Shown piece by piece: positions 20,187 through 31,103 of a stretch of 64,000 bases of DNA (position 1 is the first letter of the stretch; each line of letters opens with the position of its first letter). Source of the DNA: Chaetoceros tenuissimus (Eukaryota; Bacillariophyta; Thalassiosirophyceae; Chaetocerotales; Chaetocerotaceae); NCBI GenBank assembly GCA_021927905.1, contig BLLK01000023.1:620001-684000 (forward strand). The letters run 5' to 3'. The notes beneath the pieces were generated by a model, which was not told where the DNA came from, did not search any database, and saw nothing but the letters and a program-made list of their open reading frames with translations. Position numbers and translations under genes: made by a program.

Positions 20187-23100
20187 TTAGCTCTTCACAT
20201 TCCGATGCCATTTTCTGGGAATGGAATGTAAAGTTAAATTTGGGAAATTATCCAATGCCCCAAATGTATTCAAATAAAACTGCTGTGATGATGCTTTGCG
20301 AACTTGATTCAAGAGCATTTGATCTACAAATCCACTTTCGCAGCATTGTTGAAACACTGCAGATAATATCTTTTCAATCTTTACTTTCTCCGTTTCTTTC
20401 TTCATCAAATTTGCACATGCTTGGAAAAATGATCCATATATAATATTGAGTCGATCTCGTGAGTCTGCTACTTTCACTGCATCCTCTAATATTATTATCG
20501 CGGTACGCAGTGCCTCATTCCTAACTCCGAATGGTCCATGCGTAAAGGAGCATGCTGATAAAGCGATGCTATAAGAGTATGAATTCAACTTTACATTTTC
20601 ATAGTCTTTCATTCGTTGCAGTAAATCAAATGCCTTTGTAGCCTTATGTGGATCTTTACTTCTAGCGATAGCAGTGAGGAGGGTATTGTATGTGTACACA
20701 TTTGGAGCACAGTCGTAACCAATATCTTTCAGTTCGGTCATCCAATTGATTAGTTCAATAATTTTCTTTGGTGCCTTTGATTGTCCTGACTTTGCATATG
20801 CATCACAAACTGAAGTAAATGATATTGTATTTGGTTTCACATCTAAATCTCCCTTTTCGCTGACTTCAAACATCATCTTTAGGATTCTCTCTGCATTTTG
20901 AGCATTATCCTTTTCCTTTGATCGAGAATATGCCTTGATTACAGTAGCAAAGCAAATTGTATTTGGAGCTGCGCTTTTATTGCCTGAATTATGCATACCC
21001 ATCATGTCTAGTAATATGCTCTCTGCTTTCTCTGCAGCATTGTATAGTCCGCTATTGGCATAGGCGTTAATTACCGATGCAAATGAGAGAGTATCCGGAC
21101 AAACATTTGGATACCCTTGACTATGCAATGATTGCATTTCTTGCAAAAGTTCTTCTGCATGTAATGCTGATCCATTTTTCTTACTCTTACTTATTGCATC
21201 GAGAACTGTGTTGAATGTGATCGTATTCTATTACAGAAATATATTTGAGAACATACAATCGAATTTAAAGAATAAACGAATCAAATACATGGACTTACAG
21301 GTTTGATTTTGTTTGGATTACTTATACTGTCTTCTACCATTTTTCGAAGTACTTTATCTGCTTCCAGAGCAGATGAACTACTTGAATTCAGATGCGCAAG
21401 AAGTAAGGCGTTTTGAAGACCCGCATCTGTCTCGATGACACTATTGCTTTCTACCAATGACATCATTTCCTGTAGTAAAGTTGAGCTTTCCTTGTCTCCC
21501 CTTTTTGTCATTGATGATATAATACTAGTGCATGATACTGAATCTGGAACTAAATCTAAACGACCGTTTTCCTCGCGAAGATCCTTCATTTCTTTAAGTA
21601 GTTGTAAAATCTTCTTGGTAGCAATCTTTTCATCAGAAGTCGCCCAAGCATGAAGTACAGAATTGTAACACTTTACATCTGGCGTCAAACTACTATCCCC
21701 ATCCAATGAGGCTTTCTCAAGTATGCGAAGTAGATCTTCAGCTTTTTGGGCAGAACCTTTCAATTTACTCTTTGCTAAAGTATTGATACATATTGTATAG
21801 CTTAAAAGGTCTGGGTCGATATCGCTGTCAATCATTTTTTCCAATAGATGCTGTGCTCTCGATGCTGAATCAGATGTATTGCTATTCATATATGCTGTAA
21901 GGACGCAATTGTATGAGATCAAGTCAGGTGTAATATGATTTCCCTCTTTTCCAGTGTCCATTCTCTGAAGAAGAGACTCTGCCCTCTCTCCAATATCGCT
22001 TGTATTCCAGTTTCTTTTCGTTCTACTCATACGATTTTCTTTCGCTATACAATTCAGGATTGCATTATAAGTAACAAGGTCAGGAGAGATATCCTTATTC
22101 CCTTGTTCGTGTAGCATTTTCAATAAGTCAAGAATTTCCAAAGCTTTGGTTCCGCCGTCCTCAACACCAACTAAAGCATTGATCATAGTGTTGAAATGTA
22201 TCCTATTTGGCCTAATATTTTTCCAATCATTGCTTTGATACATTGATTCCATCCAATTGAGTATTTCTAATATCTTTTCTGATCGTCCCTGTTTGGAAAG
22301 GTAATGTAGTAAAGGTGTCATTGTCCCTTGGGTCAACTCAAATTTTCGATCTTTCAAATGTAAAAGCAATTCTTCAATATGTACCGTGATATCTTCCTTA
22401 CTTTCAATCCAAAGATGAGATGAAAATAATGACTTCAACGCAACTGTACAGCAGCTTTGATCCAAGGGCATTGTTTCATTCTTCAGTATCCTTTCAATCA
22501 TATCTACAGCTTCTTTGTTTGTATCGCATCTGCTGGAAAGAGCATTCAACATTGCATTCAAAATATATCTGTTAAATGAAACAAGATCATTCCCACTCTG
22601 TTCTTGTTCCTTTACATCTTGGAGCATCTTTTCGATTATGCCGACAAAATCTTCGTTTCTTAATGTGTTAGTAGGCATGAATGACATGGAATTCAGTAAT
22701 AATGCGTAACTTCGTCCAGTAGGTCTCATTTGTTCTGATTGAGTACCTACATAATATTCCCCTAGCTTTTGTATCATATCATATGCTTTATAAAATAGTT
22801 CTTCGCTTCTACTTTGAGCCATACATTTGATTGTACTATGAAGTACAGCATGATCAATAACTTGAGAACTTTCAATAGAATTTGTAGATATGCAATCTGT
22901 CTCAACATTGTATATGCCTTTTTCTTGCAGTAATCGCTTACATATTGACCAGGCAATATCTCCACGTTCTTTTAAACCTGCGTCATTCAAATCATGATGT
23001 TTTATGGAATGAGCAAGTTCATTCAAATTCCCAACTGCATCTTGTAAATCTATTGACTGTCTATTTCCCAATTGTATTTCTTTGGAGGAACGAGCTATTT

Positions 23101-23359
23101 TCTGAATGAGAGCATCACATGACTCGGAAGAAATGGATTGGTCAATCTTGTTCTCAAGCGAGTCTTTATGTCTATGAAGCAGAGATATCTTGATATTATC
23201 TGATGCATTGGAAGCATATCGTACTTTTATCCTATTGCTGGAATGATGAGCTTCATTCTTGAATATTTTTAAAATTCGTTGATTTCTGTAGTGGTGTGAA
23301 ATTTGACGACTTTGTATCGCAAAAAAGATTTTATGAAAAACTGAAGAATTGGAATTCAT
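20187..23359 (-). CDS. Large pentatricopeptide repeat (PPR) protein
   Basis: Two exons, 21299 up to the start and 20187-21227, with a 71-bp intron (GTAAGT...AATAG). The join gives IKP-NTITFNTVLDAISKS, a PPR motif spanning the intron. Repeats of about 35 residues of the form pDxxSYNxxLxAyaxS run through the protein (SPDLVTYNAILNCIAKE, TPDLISYNCVLTAYMNS, KPNTISFTSVCDAYAKS). PPR proteins bind organelle RNA base by base and guide processing, editing or translation. I prefer the Met at 23359, giving 1033 aa with a basic, hydroxylated N-terminus (HKIFFAIQSRQISHHYRNQ) that looks mitochondrial. An open extension to 23536 would add 59 aa. Confidence 0.88.
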
Positions 23360-23966
23360 TTTGATCCATTTGAACTTGAAGGTGGTGTTGGAGAACAAAG
23401 AATGAACAATGGTAGAATAGTGTGGAATATGTAGTGAAATTAGAAATACTATCACAAAGATGAGATGAGATTGATGGTTGATGGTGGTGGGTAGACTTGA
23501 GAGGATGGATCTACTACAATACGAACGAGACAACACGTTAAAAAAGACAGTTCATCAGCTCACTAGCCAAAACTCTTTTGGCTCGAAGTTTGTAGAGCGA
23601 GTCACCATCCACTCGTAAGTACTTGAAGATAGAGGACATTATTTGAGAAAGGATGAACTTCCGAAAAGAAAAAAGGAATGATTGACATTTATGATGGTTC
23701 CTTCGCTTCTCTTGCTTGAGAACAAAGGAAATTTTCAAAGTTGAAGTTGGAGAAATTACTTTGAAAAGCGAACTGTTATCTATGTTATGGTACCATGAAT
23801 GATTGCCCAAATAGATTATTTACATTTACTATTGTTATTATTTACATATTACTCGTTTGACTCATAAGTATTCAGGTATTCAGGTTATGTTCTTGTTTGT
23901 ACAGGCAGGTTTCAGAACACGAACCGAAGTCTGTTCTTCTTTTGAAAGAACATCAGTTATCTTCAC
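23360..23966. other. Intergenic: PPR gene leader and heat shock factor 3' flank
   Basis: Both neighbours read on the minus strand. A 90-codon open stretch at 23538-23810 has no recognisable features and I do not call it. I see no repeats. Confidence 0.3.
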
Positions 23967-25058
23967 TCACTCCTGCAAATCCTCCTCCTCGTCCTCTAGA
24001 AGATAGAGAAGGTAGTCTGCATCTCTTTTTGAGATATTGCAGCTTAGCCTACCTCTTCTTAAATGTGTTTTGCCTGCAAAATTTTCGAAAGTATTAGTGT
24101 TATTCAAAACCCGGGAATGTTTCATATCATTAATCTGAGGATGAGGATGTTTGGTTTTGATTTCATCATTATTTTTTCTCCGCATTTGCTTTTGTTGATT
24201 GCATAGTGAATGATAAAGACCAAGAAGATCATCAGCAGATGATACTTTCCTCACTTTTTTCTTTGCCTCTTCTTGTTGTTGCCCCTTTGTTTCTTCGAGG
24301 AGCGCTCGAAGGTATATTTCTTTTGACTTTAGTTGACCCATCTTGATTGAAAGATCTTGATCCGAGGTTCGAGCAGGAGGATGTACCTCTGGCGAGTTCT
24401 TCTGTTGTGATGCAATGATCACTGATCCATTTGTATTACTATTGATGGGAAATCCTTGGAATGGCATGAAACCAATATTATTATTGGACATGGAAGAGAC
24501 AGAAGTAGAAGAAGAGCTGATGGACATGCTTTCTTCTAGTGGTGTTACAGTATGGTTTCCTTCTGTGTCTAGAAGAGGAGGATGTGGAGGAGGATGTGAC
24601 AAGCTCTTCTTCTCCTTCGCATCTACAGTGCCATTTGCTTCGTTCTTTCCTTTTGAGCTTTTCTTGGCCTTTGATGAAAGAGTAGCAGCTGGTGTGGCTC
24701 CTGATCTTTGTATCTTTTCACATAGCTGGGGTTCATCTCGTTTGAACAGAGGATGAGTATAATACCCTTCCAAACCCTTATAGCCAGGAGGATTAGAAAT
24801 ACGCTGGAAAGACCACAAATTTAGTTGCCGACGGAAGGAAGCATACTTTGACTGGTCGAAATACTTGGGTTGAATCTCTCTCTCAAATGTTTTCTTATCA
24901 TGAACATGGAATGCGGTACCATCTTCATTCCACGAGATCAAGCAAGCCAGAGCAGGATCAGATTCTGAATTTTGGAGTAGCTCGTGAAGACAACCTGGGA
25001 AAGGGTAAAGTACCCCTCCTCTTTGCTTAGTTTTCTTCTTTGGTTGTTGAGTAGACAT
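23967..25058 (-). CDS. Heat shock factor family transcription factor, intact
   Basis: Single exon; 363 aa from the Met at 25058 (MSTQQPKKKTKQ); the frame is open to 25106. Residues about 13-112 are an HSF-type winged-helix DNA-binding domain: VLYPFPGCLHELL, ALACLISWNEDGTAFHVHD, YFDQSKYASFRRQLNLWSFQ (recognition helix), GYYTHPLFKRDEPQLCEKI. A Ser/Pro/His-rich linker and a short coiled stretch (KSKEIYLRALLEETKGQQQEE) follow. The C-terminus has NISKRDADYLLYLLE, which recurs in the other loci at 58.9-61.8 kb. HSFs are greatly expanded in diatoms and bind nGAAn repeats in stress and other programmes. This is the only uninterrupted HSF in the window. Confidence 0.95.
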   Translation of the reverse strand: MSTQQPKKKTKQRGGVLYPFPGCLHELLQNSESDPALACLISWNEDGTAFHVHDKKTFEREIQPKYFDQSKYASFRRQLNLWSFQRISNPPGYKGLEGYYTHPLFKRDEPQLCEKIQRSGATPAATLSSKAKKSSKGKNEANGTVDAKEKKSLSHPPPHPPLLDTEGNHTVTPLEESMSISSSSTSVSSMSNNNIGFMPFQGFPINSNTNGSVIIASQQKNSPEVHPPARTSDQDLSIKMGQLKSKEIYLRALLEETKGQQQEEAKKKVRKVSSADDLLGLYHSLCNQQKQMRRKNNDEIKTKHPHPQINDMKHSRVLNNTNTFENFAGKTHLRRGRLSCNISKRDADYLLYLLEDEEEDLQE

Positions 25059-25405
25059 CACTTCTGTAACAATTCGATTCGTTTTTATGCAGGTAATGGA
25101 TGGCAATTGGAAGGAAGGATTCCCGCTTTTTATGAGATTTACACTGTTTGTTGTTTTACCACTTGAACTTCGATGTGGGAGGGATCATGATAACTCTGAC
25201 TGTTTCTCGTTTCGTCATCAGACGTGTTCAACCTTGATAATGCGTCGATGTCTTTTTGCCAATAATGACATTGAGTTCTCCAGAGTATACTGACTTTTTG
25301 TACATACATAGATACATATTTTCCTTTCCCTTGAATTTTTAATCGTTTCAATGTTCCTACATTCTCGCTTCTCACAGGACATCGCTTCTTCTCAAATATT
25401 AGAAA

Positions 25406-25735
25406 TGCTAGATACCAACTTGACCACTAGGCCATCATCACGTGATGATGGCCTAGTGGTCAAGTTGGTATCTAGCAAAAGTATACAACAAAGGCCATAT
25501 ATGGACTTCGATGGATGCTCCCCAGCTCTGCTCCAGTGCTACTCGTGTAGCTTGTGGGCTTATGAGCCAGTGGCACGTGATGTGTGGCGCCAGCCTAGCC
25601 GTCTAAGTGGCTATGTATCAAAGTCTGGTTCTTGTGAGCCCCAGGAATCTGCTGCCTCTGGCGGTACTCGAACTCATGACCATTTGTTGTATACTTTTGC
25701 TAGATAAAAACTTGACCACTAGGCCGTCATCACGG
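25406..25735. repeat. tRNA-like foldback repeat with a 72-bp perfect palindrome
   Basis: Bases 25406-25477 are a perfect inverted repeat centred on CACGTG. Its right arm (GATGGCCTAGTGGTCAAG, then CTAGCAAAAGTATACAAC) reappears inverted at about 25684-25734. On the minus strand this inverted copy reads GGCCTAGTGGTCAAG and, 50 bases on, GGTCATGAGTTCGAGTACC. These resemble the A and B boxes of a tRNA gene. It fits a tRNA-derived SINE or foldback element. I could not fold it into a real tRNA. Confidence 0.5.
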
Positions 25736-25737
25736 GA

Positions 25738-26301
25738 AGACTCCACTCTTTCTACGACAAAATTCGTTTTTTCGAATCTAAAACTTGTAAAAATAAAAAA
25801 CAACTTTCGTGCAATATCCCATTCGATTCAGCGTGTTTTACTTGATGTTATTGTGTATTGGTTATTGGTCAAAGTACACTCTATCGACCAAGTAAAACTT
25901 TTCAATATTGCAAATTTCAAATTTCGGAGGAATTTAGCTAAATCCCGGAGGACTTCAGGAGGAAAAAGTCTTCCGTCTTATGACAAGTACGGTACGACGA
26001 AAACACTTTTTGTTTCGTATCAGTTTCAGCACTGAAACGCTTAATTGAACTTGATCGAAACTAAATAACACAATCATAATGTATCTTATTACTTTTGAGT
26101 GCCTGCGGCGCACAGGCTCAGCCTTTGGCCTCGCGGAGGCAGTGAAAAAGAAATCAAGTAGAAAAAGTACTTCGGAAGTCCTCCGTAAAGTCATCCGTAG
26201 CTCATAACCTAAAAAATCAAAAATCGATTCAAAACAGTAGAAAAAGTAACAAAACACTTTGATTAGACTTTAATCTACATGTCTCCGAAAGAGTGGAGTC
26301 T
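25738..26301. mobile_element. Small TIR element (MITE-like), about 560 bp
   Basis: AGACTCCACTCTTTC (25738-25752) recurs as an exact reverse complement at 26287-26301. The interior has no coding potential and includes a GC-rich hairpin block near 26102-26143 (GCCTGCGGCGCACAGGC) in otherwise AT-rich DNA. CTCCG/CGGAGGA motifs are scattered on both sides. No target duplication is seen, so the call is moderate. It abuts the tRNA-like repeat on its left. Confidence 0.5.
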
Positions 26302-26329
26302 TACATATGCAATACTGCTCGTGTGGGAC

Positions 26330-26362
26330 GAAATTCAAAAGATCTAAGATCTTTTGAATTTC
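26330..26362. repeat. 33-bp perfect palindrome
   Basis: GAAATTCAAAAGATCT is followed after a single A by its exact reverse complement, giving a 16-bp stem. It lies 28 bp outside the right end of the 25738-26301 element. It could be a cruciform-forming site, a terminator-like hairpin or the remnant of a nested foldback. Confidence 0.7.
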
Positions 26363-26504
26363 TTTCGAAAGACTTACGGAATACTACTTCTTTTCCTCCG
26401 GGAAAAAAATCATCCCACGAGAAGTCCTGCCATACAGAATCATTGCGAAAATCCAGTGCTGCCGGCTGGGAGTTCGTTCTATTGGGAATTTAATCGGGAC
26501 TTTT

Positions 26505-26550
26505 GAAGTCAGAAAAGTGGGAATAATGAAGTCAGAAAAGTGGGAATAAT
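26505..26550. repeat. Two tandem copies of a 23-bp unit
   Basis: GAAGTCAGAAAAGTGGGAAT followed by AAT is repeated exactly head to tail (26505-26527 and 26528-26550), a simple recent duplication. Confidence 0.85.
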
Positions 26551-26712
26551 GACATACTTGAACTTGATAAAATTTCTGTTTTACTTCAAATTTACATCAT
26601 TATTTGATATGTCAATTTGAAATCAGGAATTTGTATCACAAGTTTTCCTGTAGAAGTTTTATTTATAATTTATTTTCGGGTTGTTGTCCGATCCTTTCCC
26701 CCGATTATCACG

Positions 26713-26766
26713 TCCATCCATCCATCCATCCATCCTCCTCCTCCTCCTCCTCCTCCTCCATCCTCC
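26713..26766. repeat. CATC and CTC microsatellite
   Basis: About five TCCA/CATC units pass directly into about eight CTC units, then TCCATCCTCC. It is a compound pyrimidine-rich microsatellite that should be length-polymorphic. Confidence 0.9.
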
Positions 26767-27012
26767 GTCACACTACTAACAGAAACATATTTTCTGTACG
26801 TATTACTTAGTATACAAATAAATCAATAGCCAATCATATCGCTGCATTACTTCCTATTAGTTTGTATCGTATTTTCGCTACCTCTGCCACTGCTTTTCGC
26901 TCACGATTCACGATACGTACGTTTTTACAACCACTCTGCAAATGAAACTACTTACCCACGTACTGCACCATTTCGTTTACAAGTAAAAAAACTAACAATC
27001 CGATTTTTGCTT

Positions 27013-29042
27013 GCCTTGTAGCTTATAATTAAAATTATATAAAAGTTACAGTTGCCTGTTGCCCTGATGTTTGAACAGCAGGGTAATAATATTCATAATG
27101 CCATCTGCCACAACCACGTAGTCTAGAGAGCTAAGTAGAAGTTATTATGATTAGTTCTATACTAGATGTAACGACGGTTGTTGCACATGTGTATTCAGCG
27201 ATGCGTTGGGATAGCGTTCGTGTAGGAAGGTATCCTCCGATAGGCCATTCCATGACGTCACAGTCCTCTAACGGTTCTGCTAACGGTCACGGTTGTGGCA
27301 TTCTCCTCCCTAATTGAATTGAAACTAGACAAAGTCCAAACCGACATAACAACCAACCATATACCCAGTCACAGAGCTACTTGGGAACAAAAACCACAAT
27401 GTATTCGAAATGTCTTTGAATGTAGGAAAAAGCCGATGGCAAAAAACCTACTGATAAAAAAATCAAAAAAAGTTTGTTCATGTGCAGCGAGTCATGAATC
27501 TGTATGGGGGGTTTATTCGAAGTGAGGAGTGAGTCGACGAATGTTCAGACGCTCTTCTGTAATTCCTTTTTGGATAGTTACAGTTCCATTAGTATGTACC
27601 TGAATAATATTAAAAGGACCTTCATGTGGTCACCGTCCTTGACGATGTACGCTCTATCCCCGACCTTGTAGTCGTGATCTATGCGCTTGCTATTTTCGCG
27701 AATGTTGTCATTAATAATTTGGCGCTGCTTCTTCTGCCAAGTCGCTTGATAATCATGCGTGTAGGAGATATCAAGGAGCATATCACGCCCAAAGACTAAT
27801 TGTCCCGGTGTAGCATTTAAAGTACTATGAAAGCTACAGCGTATTGCATATGCAATTGACGTTAGCGTCGGAGTCCACAAGTCTCTAATGTCAAACTCTT
27901 GGTTCATCAGGTCAGATGACGTGAGCATGTTGCCAGTCACTTGATGGATCCTTTCGAGTATTGAATTAGCTTGAGGGTTTTTGATGGTAGTGCACTTGGG
28001 TTTGATTGCCATATCTTTGAGTAATGGTTGAAAGTTCTTTTTGAATTCAGAGCCATTGTCATACAATACTTGTCTTGGTCTAGGATACCTAGCTAGCCAA
28101 ACACTATCAAGTAATTGTGAGATTGCAGCAGAGCTCTTGTCATCTATGACTTGAGCCCATTCGAACCAACCAGTAGCGGGATCGATAAACGTCATTGCAA
28201 GCAATTTGATTTCTTGTTCAATGACCTTTCCGTCTAGCTGGCGTACTTTAGCCTTAAGAGAATAAGGACCAACAAGATCTACACACAACGTGTCCCATGG
28301 CAGTAAATCTTCCGGTTCTTTAGGCGGCACATGTCCATATTTATTGTTTCGTTTCTTGAACTTTTGACAAGTGTCACACTTTTTGCATAGTCGTCTAGAC
28401 TGTGCGGTTATCCCATTCCAAGTAGCTATTCTTTGAATAGTAAAGTTCCCGAGACACAAAAAGATACATACAGCAAAGGCAGCTTTCTTCTGTAACTCCT
28501 TCTTTCTAGATGTCGAGACAGTGGAGAGATCCGAAGACGAAAGGCACCGCCTTGAGTAAGGGTACGGCTAGAGGCAACAAATACCTCTGTGAAAAGCCAA
28601 CCATTACGTACAAGAACCGGGCTATCGTTTTTGGCAACTGCCATCTGGCACTTGCTGGTTGCACTAAGGATGGGATCCAAGCAAGCCTACCATGTCCAAT
28701 CTTTGAGACTGGTTCCACCCCTACCAAAGCCAAGAGTTTACTCAACATTGGCAAACAGTATGTGGATGTGGCTACGGACTACCTTAACCAACCTCATCAA
28801 TGGTGCCAGACATTTAACCATACATACTCGCATCTGCTCAAAGCCAAGCAGCATCCCAACCCGCTCGAGTTTATCGAATGCATGCTCTTTATCTCAAGAG
28901 ATAGAGCTGCCGATATGCTCAGTAGAGCGTGTGAGACTGCCTTATTGGAGCCTTGTAGCTTATAATTAAAATTATATAAAAGTTACAGTTGCCTGTTGCC
29001 CTGATGTTTGAACAGCAGGGTAATAATATTCATAATGCCATC
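27013..29042 (-). mobile_element. Fossil Ty3/gypsy-type LTR retrotransposon fragment (integrase)
   Basis: The minus strand at 27578-28459 encodes an integrase: the tail of an HHCC zinc-binding region (CKKCDTCQKF), a retroviral-type core (WDTLCVDLVGPY, VLYDNGSEF, NPQANSILERIH) and a module with NATPGQLVFGRDM, which is usual in Ty3/gypsy pol. No gag, protease or reverse transcriptase was found, so it is broken and incomplete. It lies between two apparently identical 93-bp direct repeats (27013-27105 and 28950-29042), each with a CCCTGATGTT hairpin. These may be parts of its terminal repeats. Their identity suggests a young event. An unrecognised open stretch on the plus strand (28510-28965) overlaps it and is not called separately. 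Confidence 0.7.
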
Positions 29043-29531
29043 CTTCGCATTCTTCTAGGTTCTAAGGGCTTTAAAACTTCTATTGTTCTCTAGTTTTAGA
29101 TGATGAATTCTAGCTTGGAATAAATTATGTCGCTGTTTTAAGGGGCTCTCTCTTGATCAAGCTTGAACGTAGATCATACAATAAAGGCGAAACATTTTAA
29201 GACAATATAATAGCTCCGTGTCTACATCAATTTTGGTCAAAGCAAATGTAAATCTTGTCCTGGTGGCGTTGGACTTACTCCGTGGCTAATAAATAACACA
29301 ACAGAAAGGACTAAACATCGAAATGTTTACCTTACATCTTTGGAGTAATGAGAGTGTATAACAAAACGCTTTTCAACATAGATATGAGATAGTAGAAGAT
29401 AATAAAAACCCAAGTTATCGAAGCAAGCAAAATAGTCCTGTTTGTCATCCTTTGCTAACTACTAATATCTTCTGAGCAAGCCATCATGCGCTCCAAGAGC
29501 AATCAACTACATCACTACTTCCAAGAACAAT
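29043..29531. other. Intergenic: 3' flank of the Mpv17 gene
   Basis: About 490 AT-rich bases between the retroelement fragment and the stop of the next minus-strand gene. I see no gene or repeat here. Confidence 0.3.
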
Positions 29532-30562
29532 CTATTCCTTCTCGTCTGCACTAATATCTGCAGTGCTGACACTTTCGTCACCCTTTTCCTCTTCTTCAGG
29601 GGGATACCAAGCAGAGAGCAATGCTGTCCAAACAACACTCGTCATCAAAACAACATTCAACTGATGTCGAACAGGTACAAACTGAAAATTCAAAAGCTGA
29701 ACAGGGATCCAAAACACCCATTGAGCCTTTTGTGTATCCCAAAGTACATCTGCAATCCGGTCATAAATCTGTTGCAAAGTTTTGCCCTGCATAGCACCCA
29801 TTGCTCCATGATACAATGAATTACTAAACCAACTCCAGTATACGAATTGTTCCATGAATGCTTTGAATATTGGAATAGATATTCCTGTAAATCCTCCTTT
29901 GATAGTCATCCATTCTAGAAAGTTAAAGTGTAAATGTGAGAGTGGAGCGTGGATTCCAAATCCAAAAAACATGGCTCGTGCTGTACGTGGATAATCGTAG
30001 ACGATTGGAGTGTTGGTAGAAGAGGAAGTATCGTCTGATTCTTTGAAAGATTGCGTCAATGGTGGAACTACTTGTGCCACCACATCCTGATATAGGGAGA
30101 GGAATTTAGAAGTGGTGCGGTGAGAGAATGAGTTTCAAAAAGAAGACGAAAATGAACCAGCAAGTATTACAATGTAAAGTATATAACACTCACACCCAAT
30201 CCCCATAGAATAGAACCAGTAACTGCTTTCGTAGCAACAGGTCTAGCCTGTAGATGTCCTTCGTACCACTGTAGAAATCCTTTGGATTGCTTTGCAGTGG
30301 TAGCACTGCTAGTAGTGGCCTTTGCAGCCTCGGTAGAATGCAATCTCGCATACTGCTTCCATGAAGAATTCTTCATTGAATGCTCCATAATATTCTTGAC
30401 ACTATTTGAAACATGACGAGAAATCAAATGTGTTGCTTGGATGGAAGTCTTTTGGGTAGTTCTAGTTCCTACATTGGAATAAAAGAAGGATGTCGAAGCA
30501 GAAGTGACTGCTGCTGCACCCATCGGTGCCATTTTCATTCCTTTTTGAAACAAAATGGACAT
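29532..30562 (-). CDS. Mpv17/PMP22 family membrane protein
   Basis: Two exons, 30194-30562 and 29532-30086, with a 107-bp intron (GTGAGT...ATCAG); 307 aa. The join restores SILWGLG-DVVAQ, the family's first-helix motif. Further family marks are WYEGHLQARPVATKAVTG, an ARAMFFGFGIHAPLSHLHFN-type segment, and WVFWIPVQLLNFQFVPVRHQ, the signature W-P-x-Q-x-x-N-F-x-x-V-P. Mpv17 relatives are four-helix proteins of the mitochondrial inner membrane or peroxisome, where they affect metabolite or ROS balance and mtDNA upkeep. The long Ser/Thr/Arg N-terminus (about 95 aa) before the domain looks like a mitochondrial presequence. It is divergent from the Popeye-domain gene. Confidence 0.92.
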
Positions 30563-31103
30563 GACTGACTGAATGACTATAGTTTATGCAGATCAAGGTA
30601 GATGAAAATATAGAATGATGATGGGTCCAATTCTGAATGAAACTAAAAAGAGAAGAGCTCTATTGTTTCCATTCGAAAGAACATATCTTTCACTTTTTCG
30701 TTCCAAACTTCGAGCGCATCAAGGGAATTTTTGGTTCAAAGACGCTCGTGTCAAGAGAACTCTAATATAACCGCTATATAACGATCTCAAGAGAAGAGTT
30801 CTTCCTTTGTTGCTGTGACTGCCAACCAATGAAAGGACAACGATCAACGATCAACGGCGATCACCCATCAATGATGCACTCCTTCATTCAAATCAAAGAG
30901 TGATTCAGTCATTAGCTAGAGAGTACTCTACTGACTAATACAGAAAGAAAGCAAGAGACTGCATTGGAAACGCATATTAGAACTGTGTTCTCTGTCCAGT
31001 GATTCAATATTACATAAAAACTGAAAAATCAAATTTGAAATTGCATTTCTGCAATTGCACAAGAGACTCATAAGACAGAAGTACGAAATAGAAACTAATA
31101 GAA
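30563..31103. promoter_or_regulatory. Shared 5' region of the Mpv17 and Popeye-domain genes
   Basis: 541 bp between divergent starts. It contains tandem CAACGATCAACGATCAACGG (near 30838) and TTCGTTCCAAACTTCGAGCG (near 30699). No named element is certain. Co-regulation of the two genes is an inference from the arrangement. Confidence 0.35.

Noticed and set aside
25684-25734. Possible tRNA gene on the minus strand
   Set aside because: A- and B-box-like sequences are present, but acceptor, D and anticodon stems do not pair convincingly; treated as a tRNA-derived repeat.
26713-26766. CATC/CTC repeats as a coding repeat or CRISPR-like array
   Set aside because: Units are 3-4 bp with no spacers; it is a simple microsatellite.
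28510-28965. Open 151-codon stretch on the plus strand over the retroelement fragment
   Set aside because: No recognisable domain; it overlaps the element and one of its direct repeats, so it is more likely part of the repeat than a gene.
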